Shown: piece after piece, positions 43,109 to 52,489 of the stretch
Position numbering within the stretch: the stretch's first letter is position 1
How the letters are laid out: each line of letters starts with the position of its first letter
Source: Calothrix sp. NIES-2098
Lineage (GTDB): Bacteria; Cyanobacteriota; Cyanobacteriia; Cyanobacteriales; Nostocaceae
Direction: 5' to 3'
NCBI GenBank assembly: GCA_002368175.1
Contig: AP018172.1
Location: 4,529,001 to 4,593,000 of the forward strand
Length of the DNA stretch: 64,000 bases
Notes under the pieces: model-generated
Database searches by the model: none
What the model was told of the DNA's origin: nothing
The model's input: the letters and a program-made list of their open reading frames with translations, nothing else
Translations under genes and position numbers: made by a program

Positions 43109-43593
43109 TGCGATCGGCTGACAGTCTAATATCATGTCAGTTCAAATGCATTGCGATCGCATGGTTTGCAGTTGGGTATACCCAAATATTTTTAGTATTT
43201 AAAAAGACTACAAACTTGAGCAGATCGCTGAAAAAAGAACTTCAGGCAAGTGCCAAGTATAAGAACGTTTTGATGTGCTTAAATACGAAAAAAAGCAATA
43301 ACAATGGTTGCAATTCTTGTCCAAGTTCAGAAATTAGTCTATTTCTTAGTGTCATTTCTACTCTTACACTATCAAGCAGAAAATTTAGAAGCTGTGTTGA
43401 AAAACTAATAACTTTGATACTCTAGAGGCTCGAAATCTTACTTAACAAATTATTTTTTTATTAAGGAAACTAAAATTTAGTATCAAGGATAACAATTTGA
43501 TGGTTAAATATCAAACTAATATCACAGTTTAAAGCTTGAACTAGCGAACTTTCGAGGAGCTAGCTGATTCATTGGAGGAAAATAAACAACTAT

Positions 43594-44898
43594 ATGAGTA
43601 GACTGAACCGACGTAAGTTTTTGATTTACAGCTCTGCAACTATTGGTAGTAGCATATTTTTGAAGGCTTGCGTCAATAATTCTCCAAGTACTACAAACAG
43701 CCCGACAGCTTCTCCTGTGGCTGCTGCTGGTGGTGGCGACAAAATCAAAATAGGTATTTTGCACTCACTCAGTGGCACAATGGCTATTAGTGAAAAAAGT
43801 GTCGTTGATGCTGAGAAATTAGCCATCAAAGAAATTAATGCCAATGGTGGAGTTTTAGGAAAACAAATTGAAGCAATTGTAGAAGATGGTGCTTCTAACT
43901 GGGATACTTTTAGGGAAAAAGCCACCAAATTGATCGATCAAGATAAAGTAGCTGTAGTTTTTGGTTGTTGGACTTCAGCTAGCCGCAAAAATGTTAAACC
44001 AGTCTTTGAAAGTAAAGACCATATGCTGTGGTATCCCGTGCAGTATGAAGGTCAAGAGTGTTCTAAAAACATTTTTTACACAGGCGCAGCGCCAAACCAA
44101 CAAATTGAACCTTCTGTTGATTGGTTGTTAAAAAATAAAGGCAAAGAATTCTTTTTAGTAGGCTCAGATTACGTTTTCCCTCGGACTGCTAACACTATTA
44201 TCAAAGCCCAATTAGAAGCACTTGGTGGAAAAACAGTTGGTGAAGATTACTTACCCTTAGGTAATACAGAAGTTACACCAATCATCACCAAAATTAAGCA
44301 AACTTTGCCTAACGGTGGAGTAATTTATAACACCTTAAATGGTGATAGCAATGTGGCTTTCTTCAAACAATTAAAAGGTGCAGGATTAACACCGGATAAA
44401 TATCCTTCGATGTCAGTAAGTATTGCTGAAGAAGAAGTGAAAGCAATTGGTGTTGAGTATCTTAAAGGTCACTACGCTGCTTGGAATTACTTCCAAACAG
44501 TAGATACTCCTGCTAATAAGAAATTTGTTGAAGCTTTTAAAAAAGAATATGGCCCAGACAGGGTAACAAATGACCCAATGGAAGCCGCATATATCGCCGT
44601 TTATTTGTGGAAGCAAGCAGTAGAAAAAGCGGGTAGTCCTGACATAGCTAAAGTGCGAACTGCGGCCTACGGTCAAACTATAGATGCACCTGAAGGAAAA
44701 GTGACAGTAAATGCCAATCATCATATCTCCAAAATTGTGCGCATTGGTGAAGTTAGAGATGATGGTTTGTTTAATATTGTCTATGCTACACCTGCACCAG
44801 TTGAGCCAGTTCCTTGGAATCAATTTGTGAAAGAAACTAAGGGATTTGCTTGTGATTGGTCAGATCCAGCTAAGGGTGGTAAGTACAAAAAAGCCTAA
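43594..44898 (+). CDS. urtA: Urea ABC transporter substrate-binding protein
   Basis: A 434-residue binding lipoprotein. The N-terminus carries a twin-arginine signal (NRRKFLIYSSATIG) ending at the lipobox LKAC, so it is anchored in the periplasm. The mature protein is a type I periplasmic binding fold of the amide/urea group: KIGILHSLSGTMAISEKSVVDA, VFGCWTSASRKNVKPVFE, ENHLLWYPVQYEGQE-like DHMLWYPVQYEGQECSKNIF, and NGDSNVAFFKQLKGAGL. These are typical UrtA phrases. First gene of urtABCDE. GGAGG lies about 18 bases before the ATG, further than ideal. Confidence 0.95.
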   Translation: MSRLNRRKFLIYSSATIGSSIFLKACVNNSPSTTNSPTASPVAAAGGGDKIKIGILHSLSGTMAISEKSVVDAEKLAIKEINANGGVLGKQIEAIVEDGASNWDTFREKATKLIDQDKVAVVFGCWTSASRKNVKPVFESKDHMLWYPVQYEGQECSKNIFYTGAAPNQQIEPSVDWLLKNKGKEFFLVGSDYVFPRTANTIIKAQLEALGGKTVGEDYLPLGNTEVTPIITKIKQTLPNGGVIYNTLNGDSNVAFFKQLKGAGLTPDKYPSMSVSIAEEEVKAIGVEYLKGHYAAWNYFQTVDTPANKKFVEAFKKEYGPDRVTNDPMEAAYIAVYLWKQAVEKAGSPDIAKVRTAAYGQTIDAPEGKVTVNANHHISKIVRIGEVRDDGLFNIVYATPAPVEPVPWNQFVKETKGFACDWSDPAKGGKYKKA

Positions 44899-44900
44899 TT

Positions 44901-44935
44901 AGTCATTTGTCATTAGTCAATAGTCATTAGTTAAG
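44901..44935. repeat. Heptanucleotide (STRR-type) repeat
   Basis: Five 7-mers: AGTCATT, TGTCATT, AGTCAAT, AGTCATT, AGTTAAG, in the urtA-urtB gap directly after the urtA stop. Confidence 0.6.
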
Positions 44936-44992
44936 TTTGTTAATTTGTACTGTTGACTTTTGACTTATTACTTAAAAAAACGCTGATGGCTG

Positions 44993-46162
44993 GTGAAAAT
45001 AATGTTAACTGGTTTTTTAGATGCTGTATTTAATGGTATAAGCATCGGTTCTGTGTTATTAATTGCTGCCTTGGGATTAGCCATTATATTTGGCTTAATG
45101 GGTGTGATTAATATGGCACATGGCGAATTGATGATGTTTGGTGCTTATACAACATTTCTAGTGCAGAATGGCTGTAAACAATTAGGCGGATTTTGGTTTG
45201 AAATTTATATATTTCTGGCTTTGATATTTGCTTTCGTTTTTACAGCATGTATCGGGTTAATTCTCGAAAGAGGCGTGATTCGTTACCTTTATGGACGACC
45301 GCTAGAAACTCTACTAGCAACTTGGGGAGTCAGTTTGATTTTTCAGCAGTTTGTGCGTAGTGTGAATTGGATATTAGTTAGTGGCTTGATATTGTTTTGT
45401 TTGTTGTTTTTTGGTGGTTTATGGTTTTTAAATTCCCGCACAAATTTAGAGAGAATCCGTAACTGGGTTGTGGGAGTGATTTTCTTACTATCTTTGGGAG
45501 TGACAATAACCACAAGCAATATATTGAGCCAAACTTATCAGTTAGCAGTCACTAAACCTTGGTTTGGCGCACAAAATGTTGATGTAACCGCACCTGGTTG
45601 GTTACAAACTGGTATCTCTTTAGCTGGGGTACAATTACCATTTGCCAGGTTATTTATTATTGCTTTGACAGCGATTTGTGTAGGCGGAATTTATCTATTC
45701 TTACAACGTTCTAGCTGGGGATTAAAAATTAGGGCTGTCACCCAAAACCGCAGTATGAGTGCTTGTTTAGGTATCCCCACTCAAAAAGTGGATGCGATCG
45801 CATTTGCTTTGGGTTCTGGTTTAGCTGGTGTGGCTGGCTGTGCAATTAGTTTATTAGGTTCTGTGGGACCCAATACCGGACAAAATTACATTATCGACAC
45901 ATTTATGGTTGTGGTTGTCGGTGGTGTGGGTAATTTAGCAGGTACGATTGTCGCGGCTTTGGGAATTGGTACAGCTAACTTTTTAATTGGTTCTGGAACT
46001 ATAGCTTCGTTATTGTCTCCTGTGAAGCCTTTAGCAGACTTTTTGACGTTTTTTGCCACAACAAGTATGGCCAAGGCGATGGTATTTCTACTGATTATTG
46101 TGTTTTTACAGTGGAAGCCTGCGGGAATGTTTCCGCAAAAAGGTCGGACTGTTGATGTTTAA
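44993..46162 (+). CDS. urtB: Urea ABC transporter permease UrtB
   Basis: A 389-residue inner-membrane permease of the branched-chain-amino-acid/urea (LivH-like) type with about nine helices. It begins GFLDAVFNGISIGSVLLIAALGLAI and then GLMGVINMAHGELMMFGAYT, the Mammal-Ala-His-Gly-Glu motif of this family; ETLLATWGVSLIFQQFVR and a permease loop near GTIVAALGIG follow. GTG 44993 or ATG 45002 may be the start; they differ by three codons. Together with UrtC it forms the channel for urea and short amides. Confidence 0.94.
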   Translation: MKIMLTGFLDAVFNGISIGSVLLIAALGLAIIFGLMGVINMAHGELMMFGAYTTFLVQNGCKQLGGFWFEIYIFLALIFAFVFTACIGLILERGVIRYLYGRPLETLLATWGVSLIFQQFVRSVNWILVSGLILFCLLFFGGLWFLNSRTNLERIRNWVVGVIFLLSLGVTITTSNILSQTYQLAVTKPWFGAQNVDVTAPGWLQTGISLAGVQLPFARLFIIALTAICVGGIYLFLQRSSWGLKIRAVTQNRSMSACLGIPTQKVDAIAFALGSGLAGVAGCAISLLGSVGPNTGQNYIIDTFMVVVVGGVGNLAGTIVAALGIGTANFLIGSGTIASLLSPVKPLADFLTFFATTSMAKAMVFLLIIVFLQWKPAGMFPQKGRTVDV

Positions 46163-46183
46163 TGTCACGCAGAGGCGCAGAGA

Positions 46184-47305
46184 ATGAAGCAAAAGCAGCG
46201 AAGGTTAATATTAATTGAAGTTGGGGTGGTAGTAGCGATCGCACTTATCCTGATCGTAATTGTGCCAATGGTGCTGTCAGAGTTTCGCTTGAATTTGTTG
46301 GGGCGATTTCTGTCGCTGGCGATTGTGGCTTTAGGTATCGATTTGATTTGGGGTTATACTGGCTTACTCAGTTTGGGACATGGGATTTTCTTTGGTTTAG
46401 GTGGATATGCGATCGCAATGTACCTAAAACTGCAAGTCCCACAAGGTGAATTACCTGATTTCATGGGATTGTATGGCGTCACAGAACTTCCTTGGTTTTG
46501 GCGACCTTTTTATTCTTTCCCTATCGCTGTAGCGGCTGTAGTTCTTATCCCAGGTTTGCTGGCTGGATTGCTGGGATATTTAGTATTCCGCAATCGCATT
46601 AAGGGAGTTTATTTTTCAATTTTGACTCAAGCCGCAATTATTGTATTTTTCAATTTTTTTAATGGTCAACAACAATTTTTTAACGGGACAAATGGACTGA
46701 TAGATTTCACAACATTATTTGGTGCAACTGTCAGCGATCCGAAAACAAAATTTATTTTCTACACTCTTACAGTATTATTTCTCACCGTTACTTATGGAGT
46801 TTGTCGCTGGCTGACAAGCGGACGTTTTGGCAAACTTTTAATAGCGATTCGAGATGATGAAAGTCGAGTCAGATTTTCTGGTTATGACCCTACAGATTTT
46901 AAAACATTAGTATTTGCCGTTTCTGGTGCGATCGCCGGGATAGCAGGAGCATTTTACACCCTACAAAGTGGTTCTGTCTCACCTAGAGCAATGGATATTG
47001 CTTTTTCTATTGAAATGGTAATTTGGGTGGCTGTGGGGGGACGTGCTACTTTAATCGGGGCAATTATTGGCACTTTATTAGTTAATTATGCCCGTGCTTT
47101 TTTAAGCGAACAATTTTCGGAAATCTGGCTATTTTTCCAAGGCGCACTCTTCTTAATTGTCGTGACAGTCCTTCCTGACGGAATAGTAGGCTGGTTCCGC
47201 AATCAAAATATTCCGCTTTTGAAACGTCCTCAAGAAATTTCTACCTATCCCAGCTTGGAAATAGATCCAGAAGTGCAACATGAACGCCAAAATCTTGGAA
47301 ACTGA
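46184..47305 (+). CDS. urtC: Urea ABC transporter permease UrtC
   Basis: A 373-residue LivM-like permease with about nine helices. Signature stretches are GLLSLGHGIFFGLGGYAIAMYL, typical of this subunit, and IRDDESRVRFSGYDPTDFK, the cytoplasmic coupling loop that contacts the ATPases. It lies 21 bases after urtB, and its last 26 bases overlap the start of urtD in another frame, indicating translational coupling. It pairs with UrtB. Confidence 0.94.
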   Translation: MKQKQRRLILIEVGVVVAIALILIVIVPMVLSEFRLNLLGRFLSLAIVALGIDLIWGYTGLLSLGHGIFFGLGGYAIAMYLKLQVPQGELPDFMGLYGVTELPWFWRPFYSFPIAVAAVVLIPGLLAGLLGYLVFRNRIKGVYFSILTQAAIIVFFNFFNGQQQFFNGTNGLIDFTTLFGATVSDPKTKFIFYTLTVLFLTVTYGVCRWLTSGRFGKLLIAIRDDESRVRFSGYDPTDFKTLVFAVSGAIAGIAGAFYTLQSGSVSPRAMDIAFSIEMVIWVAVGGRATLIGAIIGTLLVNYARAFLSEQFSEIWLFFQGALFLIVVTVLPDGIVGWFRNQNIPLLKRPQEISTYPSLEIDPEVQHERQNLGN

Positions 47306-48026
47306 AAACGTCACTGTCAGTTTTGACGGCTTTAAAGCACTCAACCAGCTAAATTTTAGTATGGATGTGGGTGAATTGCGAGTAGTAATTGGCCCTAACG
47401 GTGCTGGTAAAACCACATTTCTTGATGTAATTACAGGTAAAGTTCAACCAACAATCGGAAGAGTTTTATTTAAAGGAAAAAACCTCCGTTCTCTACCCGA
47501 ACATGAAATTGCGCGGCGAGGAATTGGGCGTAAATTCCAAACACCTAGAGTTTATCTCAACCTCACACCACGGGAAAATTTAGAAATTACCAGTAACCGG
47601 AATAAAAATGTTTTCTCGACATTATTTAATCGTTCTCATACCATCGAACAGAAGAGTGTTCAAGGTTTATTAGAAACTATTGGTTTAACGTATAAAGCAG
47701 ACATTCCAGCCGCCTTATTATCCCACGGAGAAAAGCAACGTTTAGAAATTGGGATGTTAGTAGGACAGTCCCCAGACTTATTACTTGTAGATGAACCAGT
47801 CGCAGGTTTAACCGATGAAGAAACTTATAACATTGGCGAACTACTGTTAACGCTAGCACAGAGTCATTCAATTTTAGTGATTGAACATGATATGGAATTC
47901 GTGCGACAAATCGCCAAAAAAGTCACAGTTTTACATGAAGGTTCGGTACTCTGTGAAGGCAATTTTGAAGAAGTTCAAAATGACCCCCGCGTGATTGAAG
48001 TTTATCTAGGACAACAGCAGGAATAG
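47280..48026 (+). CDS. urtD: Urea ABC transporter ATP-binding protein UrtD
   Basis: A 248-residue ABC ATPase of the LivG type. Walker A is IGPNGAGKTTFLDVITG, the signature region is LLSHGEKQRLEIGMLV (Ser-His-Gly-Glu instead of LSGGQ, usual in UrtD), Walker B is LLLVDEPVAGLT, and the switch His is in VIEHDMEFVRQ. It starts inside the end of urtC. With UrtE it powers uptake. The absence of the second Gly in the signature is a family trait, not damage. Confidence 0.95.
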   Translation: MNAKILETENVTVSFDGFKALNQLNFSMDVGELRVVIGPNGAGKTTFLDVITGKVQPTIGRVLFKGKNLRSLPEHEIARRGIGRKFQTPRVYLNLTPRENLEITSNRNKNVFSTLFNRSHTIEQKSVQGLLETIGLTYKADIPAALLSHGEKQRLEIGMLVGQSPDLLLVDEPVAGLTDEETYNIGELLLTLAQSHSILVIEHDMEFVRQIAKKVTVLHEGSVLCEGNFEEVQNDPRVIEVYLGQQQE

Positions 48027-48107
48027 ATGAAGAAGAGGAGAAAGACACGGTGACTTAGGGACGCGGAGAAATAACCCTTGACTATGGACTATTGACTCTT
48101 GACTAAT

Positions 48108-48806
48108 ATGCTAACAATCTCTAACCTTAACGTTTATTACGGTGAAAGCCACATTCTTCGCAACGTTGATTTGAGCGTACCAAATGGGCAAATGATCTGC
48201 CTAATTGGACGTAATGGAGTAGGTAAGACAACCTTACTTAAAACTATTATGGGGTTACTCAAACCTCGCAGTGGTACTATTAACTTAGCTGGGAATTTAA
48301 TCAACTCTAGATCGCCAGATCAAAGGGCAAAAATGGGCATTGGTTATGTTCCTCAAGGAAGAGAAATTATTCCGCGTTTGACAGTTAAAGAAAATTTGCT
48401 GCTGGGATTAGAAGCTAGACGGAAACCTGTGAAAAAAGCTGAAATTCCTGAAGAAATTTTTAGCTTATTTCCTGTGTTAAAAACTATGTTGTCGCGGATG
48501 GGTGGCGATTTAAGTGGCGGACAACAACAACAATTGGCGATCGCGCGTGCTTTAATGGGACAACCGCAATTACTCGTCTTGGATGAACCCACCGAAGGTA
48601 TTCAACCCTCAATCATCCTCGAAATTGAAGCCGCCGTTCGTCGGATTGTTGAAACTACAGGCATTTCTGTTTTACTAGTAGAACAACATTTACACTTTGT
48701 GCGTCAAGCCGATCATTATTACGCCATGCAAAAAGGTGCTATTGTTGCCTCTGGTTCAACAGATGAACTCAGTCAGGATGTGATTCAAAGGTTTTTAGCG
48801 GTTTAA
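48108..48806 (+). CDS. urtE: Urea ABC transporter ATP-binding protein UrtE
   Basis: A 232-residue ABC ATPase of the LivF type and last gene of the operon. It begins MLTISNLNVYYGESHILRNV; ATG 48108 is chosen because relatives start there, although a TTG three codons upstream is in frame. Walker A is IGRNGVGKTTLLKTIMG, the signature is DLSGGQQQQLAIARAL, Walker B is LLVLDEPTEGIQPS, and the H-loop is LLVEQHLHFVRQ. A short TTGACT-rich heptamer stretch lies in the 81-base gap after urtD. The next gene is convergent. Confidence 0.95.
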   Translation: MLTISNLNVYYGESHILRNVDLSVPNGQMICLIGRNGVGKTTLLKTIMGLLKPRSGTINLAGNLINSRSPDQRAKMGIGYVPQGREIIPRLTVKENLLLGLEARRKPVKKAEIPEEIFSLFPVLKTMLSRMGGDLSGGQQQQLAIARALMGQPQLLVLDEPTEGIQPSIILEIEAAVRRIVETTGISVLLVEQHLHFVRQADHYYAMQKGAIVASGSTDELSQDVIQRFLAV

Positions 48807-48819
48807 TTAAACATCCGAC

Positions 48820-50607
48820 CTAGTTATTTATAATTTGCCATTCATCAAGATTCCATAAGACCGAACCTAAACCAGAGTACTTGATATTGGCGACGCGATC
48901 GCGCACTGCTTGCAAAGATATGGGATTCACTAAGAAAAATACAGGTAGCTGCTGTGCAACTATTTGTTGAAATCGTCCATAAATCGCCTGACGCTTTTTC
49001 TCATCGAGTTCTTTGACACCTGCGTTGAACAAACTATCAATCTCTTTCTCCCAATCAGAAACCACCCATCCCTGAATTGGCGGCGCACCTGGTTGCGGCC
49101 CTTGGTTAAATTGATGAAATGAACCGCGACTAGACCAAAACAGGTTCAGCAGATGAGGTTCCACATCCGCACCTGTAGCGCCAAATGCGCCAACGTAACA
49201 ATCCCAATCGCGCCGAGACAGCAACCTTCGCAGCACAACATTAAAGCTAACTACCTGCAAATTTGCTTTGATTCCTATTTGACTCAGGTCTTGTTGAATT
49301 TGCACAGCTGCATCTATCCTTGATTGATCCTCAGATTTGACCAGCATTTCAAATTCAACTCGATTCCCATCCCGATCTAGCAGTTGCTTTTGAGAATTGT
49401 ACTGAAAACCTGCCGATAACAGCATTTGCCTAGCTTTATTGGGATTATAGTTGTAAACTTTTAACCCTGCTTGCGGAGATAAATAATAAGGACTTTGGAC
49501 AGCAATTGGTGAATGTTGTATTTCACCCAATCCCCGATAGATGTTAGTTTTAATTTTATTACGGTCAATGGCATAGGCGACTGCTTGCCTAAAAGCTAAG
49601 TTATTAAACCACTGAGATTTAATTGGGTCTACAAAAGGTTTTCCTTGCGCATTGCGTGCTTGATTAAGATTGAAACCAACAAACGAAAAACCACTACTAG
49701 GGCCACCGTTATAAATAGTATATTTTCCGCGCTTTTCTTCTCGCTTCAACAACCCAAAATCTGATGGTGTGACATTCAGACTATCTAATTCTCCAGAACG
49801 AAATCTAAGTAATTGGTTGTCTGTAGAGGAAATAATTTGCCAGATAATGCGTTTAATGTAAGGTTGAGAATTACCCTCAGTATCTTTGCGCCAATAGTAA
49901 GGGTTACGTCGGAATGTGACTCGCTGTGCAGGAGTGTAGCTTTCAATTGTGTAAGAACCATTACAAATAATTTTTTGCGGATCTGTATTAGTTCCCCACA
50001 TAGATAAAAATTGAGGATTGCCATTAGCATCATTGGAAAACACGGCAGAACGCAAAGCATGGGCAGGCAAAATTGCTAATCTTTCTGTATATCTTAAAAA
50101 AGGGGCAAAGGGTGCTGGTAAAGTAAACTCAATTTGTCGTTCGTCGAGTTTTTTTACTGATGGAAAAGCGCCTGTATCGCCTATTCTCAGCAAATCTCTA
50201 TATGTATTCGGAATTTTTTTGTTGAGGTAAATATCTCGATAGCTAAACACAACATCATCTGCTGTTAGCGGTTCGCCATCTGACCACTTTAGCCCTTTTC
50301 TCAGGGTAAAAGTAATGCGCTTTCTATCTGGAGAAATTGACCAAGATTCTGCTAGCGCTGGTTCCAACTTGTTAGTAATAACATTTTCATCAAGTAATCC
50401 CCTATAGATAAAGGGAAAAACGCTATAGGGCGATTCATTAATGGCATAGTTAAAGGTAGCTGGTTCGCTGAGAGATACTAAAACTAATTGAGATACCTGA
50501 GCTACTCTAGTTTGAAATTTTGTTGGCTGACAACCTACAATAATAAAAAAAACAGCCAGCACTAAGGCAATTAACCGCTGTGGATGTCGAAAAACAGGAA
50601 CTATCAT
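48820..50607 (-). CDS. ABC transporter substrate-binding lipoprotein (SBP_bac_5, peptide/nickel type)
   Basis: A 595-residue extracytoplasmic solute-binding protein of cluster C (oligopeptide, dipeptide, nickel and others). The N-terminus has a lipoprotein signal with the lipobox IVGC (Cys about 26), so it is anchored on the periplasmic face. Family landmarks are LEPALAESWSISPDRKRITF, LRKGLKWSDGEPLTADDVVFS and the late NLAFRQAVAYAIDRNKI. The ligand is unknown. No cognate permease or ATPase genes are nearby, so it probably serves a transporter encoded elsewhere. It is convergent with urtE across 13 bases. Confidence 0.9.
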   Translation of the reverse strand: MIVPVFRHPQRLIALVLAVFFIIVGCQPTKFQTRVAQVSQLVLVSLSEPATFNYAINESPYSVFPFIYRGLLDENVITNKLEPALAESWSISPDRKRITFTLRKGLKWSDGEPLTADDVVFSYRDIYLNKKIPNTYRDLLRIGDTGAFPSVKKLDERQIEFTLPAPFAPFLRYTERLAILPAHALRSAVFSNDANGNPQFLSMWGTNTDPQKIICNGSYTIESYTPAQRVTFRRNPYYWRKDTEGNSQPYIKRIIWQIISSTDNQLLRFRSGELDSLNVTPSDFGLLKREEKRGKYTIYNGGPSSGFSFVGFNLNQARNAQGKPFVDPIKSQWFNNLAFRQAVAYAIDRNKIKTNIYRGLGEIQHSPIAVQSPYYLSPQAGLKVYNYNPNKARQMLLSAGFQYNSQKQLLDRDGNRVEFEMLVKSEDQSRIDAAVQIQQDLSQIGIKANLQVVSFNVVLRRLLSRRDWDCYVGAFGATGADVEPHLLNLFWSSRGSFHQFNQGPQPGAPPIQGWVVSDWEKEIDSLFNAGVKELDEKKRQAIYGRFQQIVAQQLPVFFLVNPISLQAVRDRVANIKYSGLGSVLWNLDEWQIINN

Positions 50608-50828
50608 CTCTTAGCAGAGTGCGTAATTTAACACAGTAACAGGATTTCCTGAAACTAAGCTTAGTTTATATATAGTTGGTAAATAGAAAAAAGTTCAAAA
50701 TTATCTGTTTTTGCTATATTTAATCAGCTGAAAGCGGCAATCTATTGAGAATAGGGGGTTTCAATTAGTATTAAGAATAAAAAATTATAGAACCACAGAT
50801 AAACACTAATATTTATCTGTGGTTAGTT

Positions 50829-52349
50829 TCACGCCAAAGTTGCAAGGAGTTCTAGTACAACACCATTAGTCCAGCCAAAGCCGATTTCGTTGGAACTGTA
50901 TCCAAAGCAGATTTCGTCAGAAACATTGGCAGAACAGCGTTCTACATCGTATTTTTCCACTAAGATGCCGCGACGCTCAAATTCCTTAATTACCATAGCT
51001 AGGAACTTATGCGCAATGCGATCGCCTTCTTGATGATAGCCATAACGATGCAGTCCTTGAACGGCAATTAATGTCAAAGGTGCCCAACCAAAAGGTGTAT
51101 CCCATTGATTACCTGTAACACGGGTGCTAGTAAATATCCCACCTGGCGCTTCAAATATAGAGAGATTTTCTGCAACACGTTTGGCTTGGGTGTCGGAGGC
51201 GACTCCTACCCACAGAGGATAAAAGGTAGTAGCAAATTCATATTGGCGACGTGTCTCAGTTTGAAAATGATAGTCAAGATATAACCCCTGTTTTTCATCC
51301 CAGAGACATCGATCGATGCGATCGCGTCTGACATCTGCGCGATCGCGCCATTGCTGCGCTAGTTCTTCGTTACCTAAAATATCGTTAATCTGCGCCAAAT
51401 CTTGTTCCATTTGATAAAGCAAACTGTTGAGGCACACGGGCGCATAGTGGATAATATCGATACTGAAGGGGCCAAAGCGATTGCTGATATCAAAGCCGGA
51501 TTCGCGCATTGTGCGATCGCCTTTGTAAAACAGATTGCTTAGTTCATCGTTTTCTTTGTCGTAGTAAAGACTGATATCGTAATCTTCAATCTCAAATCTT
51601 TGGTAGTATTCCTTGACGCGATCGTAGTGGCTTTTTCCCTCTTCATCGCGTTCAGAAAATAAAACTTCTGGCGCAGGGCCTTCTCCCAAAGCATAATATC
51701 TAGATAATCCGGTTGCAGGGTTGAGATGGGGCGGTACTACCCAGTAATAATAAAACTGTTCTAAAAGCGGGACTGCTGACTTTAGCCACTCTTCATCCTT
51801 GGTATGTTGAAATAGCGCTAACACCATCAGACTGAGAACTGGGGGTTGCGATCGCGACAGCATATAAGTACGGTTGGAATTGAGGATTGTGCCGTAATGC
51901 TGCACTTGGTATAGTAGCTGATCGACTTGACTTTGGGCTAAATCCCATTCTTCATCGCGCAACAAACCCAACAAAATAAAGTAGCTATCCCAGCCATACA
52001 TTTCGTTAAAGCGTCCGCCAGGGACGACGTAAGGCCCTGGTAGGTACAGCAATCCATGTTCTTTGATAGCTTCGGCTTCCGGGGGTAGAGTGCGAATTTC
52101 AATCTGGCGCATATCTTCTTTTGATAGCGATCGCTCTAACACAGACTGAATGTTAGGATTATCTTCTCTAGGCGAAATGTAGATAATCCAGGGAGTTCCG
52201 GGTTTGTGTTCTAGTTTGGTATCTTTGGCAGATTGAAGTAAATGTGAGTGCGATCGCGTTAAGGTTTTCCAGGTTTTTTTGATGTAGGTGCGCAGGTTGT
52301 TAATTTGCGTGCTGGTGAAGGGTGATTGGGTGGAAGTTTGAGGAGTCAT
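50829..52349 (-). CDS. treH: Trehalase (GH37)
   Basis: A 506-residue soluble trehalase, hydrolysing trehalose to two glucose molecules. Signature 1 is PGGRFNEMYGWDSYF and signature 2 is NQWDTPFGWAPLTLIA, both characteristic of GH37; the catalytic Asp and Glu lie in the toroid between YDISLY- and ERRGILVEKYD-type regions. ATG 52349 (MTPQTSTQ) is preferred to one 11 codons upstream. In Nostoc relatives treZ-treY-treH form a desiccation-related operon; the same order is seen here on the minus strand, with trehalase as the last gene controlling the trehalose level. Confidence 0.93.
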   Translation of the reverse strand: MTPQTSTQSPFTSTQINNLRTYIKKTWKTLTRSHSHLLQSAKDTKLEHKPGTPWIIYISPREDNPNIQSVLERSLSKEDMRQIEIRTLPPEAEAIKEHGLLYLPGPYVVPGGRFNEMYGWDSYFILLGLLRDEEWDLAQSQVDQLLYQVQHYGTILNSNRTYMLSRSQPPVLSLMVLALFQHTKDEEWLKSAVPLLEQFYYYWVVPPHLNPATGLSRYYALGEGPAPEVLFSERDEEGKSHYDRVKEYYQRFEIEDYDISLYYDKENDELSNLFYKGDRTMRESGFDISNRFGPFSIDIIHYAPVCLNSLLYQMEQDLAQINDILGNEELAQQWRDRADVRRDRIDRCLWDEKQGLYLDYHFQTETRRQYEFATTFYPLWVGVASDTQAKRVAENLSIFEAPGGIFTSTRVTGNQWDTPFGWAPLTLIAVQGLHRYGYHQEGDRIAHKFLAMVIKEFERRGILVEKYDVERCSANVSDEICFGYSSNEIGFGWTNGVVLELLATLA

Positions 52350-52430
52350 ATCAAAAATCAAAATTAAGAATTTCTCACGCAAAGGCGCAAAGACGCCAAG
52401 AAGAATTTAAGATTCTTTGTGTCTCTGTAC

Positions 52431-52473
52431 GGGCAGTCCGTTCAAGTCGGGAAACCCGCCCACACGGCTGCCC
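52431..52473. repeat. Stem-loop GGGCAGTCCGT / ACGGCTGCCC between treY and treH
   Basis: Two arms of about ten bases flank a loop containing CGGGAAACCCG, which can form an inner hairpin. It lies in the 140-base gap between treY and treH and could attenuate the downstream trehalase, or be a dispersed repeat. Confidence 0.5.
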
Positions 52474-52489
52474 TCGCCTCTGTGGTTTA

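Larger units (their letters stand above)
42718..43593. promoter_or_regulatory. Divergent intergenic region between NRPS operon and urtA
   Basis: This 876-base AT-rich region holds the promoters of both divergent operons and two GTA-N8-TAC sequences (42920-42933, 43065-43078), of which the second fits an NtcA-type promoter towards urtA. A 128-codon frame at 43039-43425 has no ribosome binding site and odd composition; I treat it as chance. Confidence 0.5.

Noticed and set aside
43039..43425. 128-codon plus-strand frame upstream of urtA
   Set aside because: No ribosome binding site, odd Ser/Leu/Lys-rich composition, and it overlies the candidate NtcA promoter region.
47650..47790. UrtD signature SHGEK seen as a broken ABC motif
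   Set aside because: The UrtD/LivG-type subunits commonly deviate from LSGGQ; Walker A, B and the H-loop are intact, so no defect is indicated.
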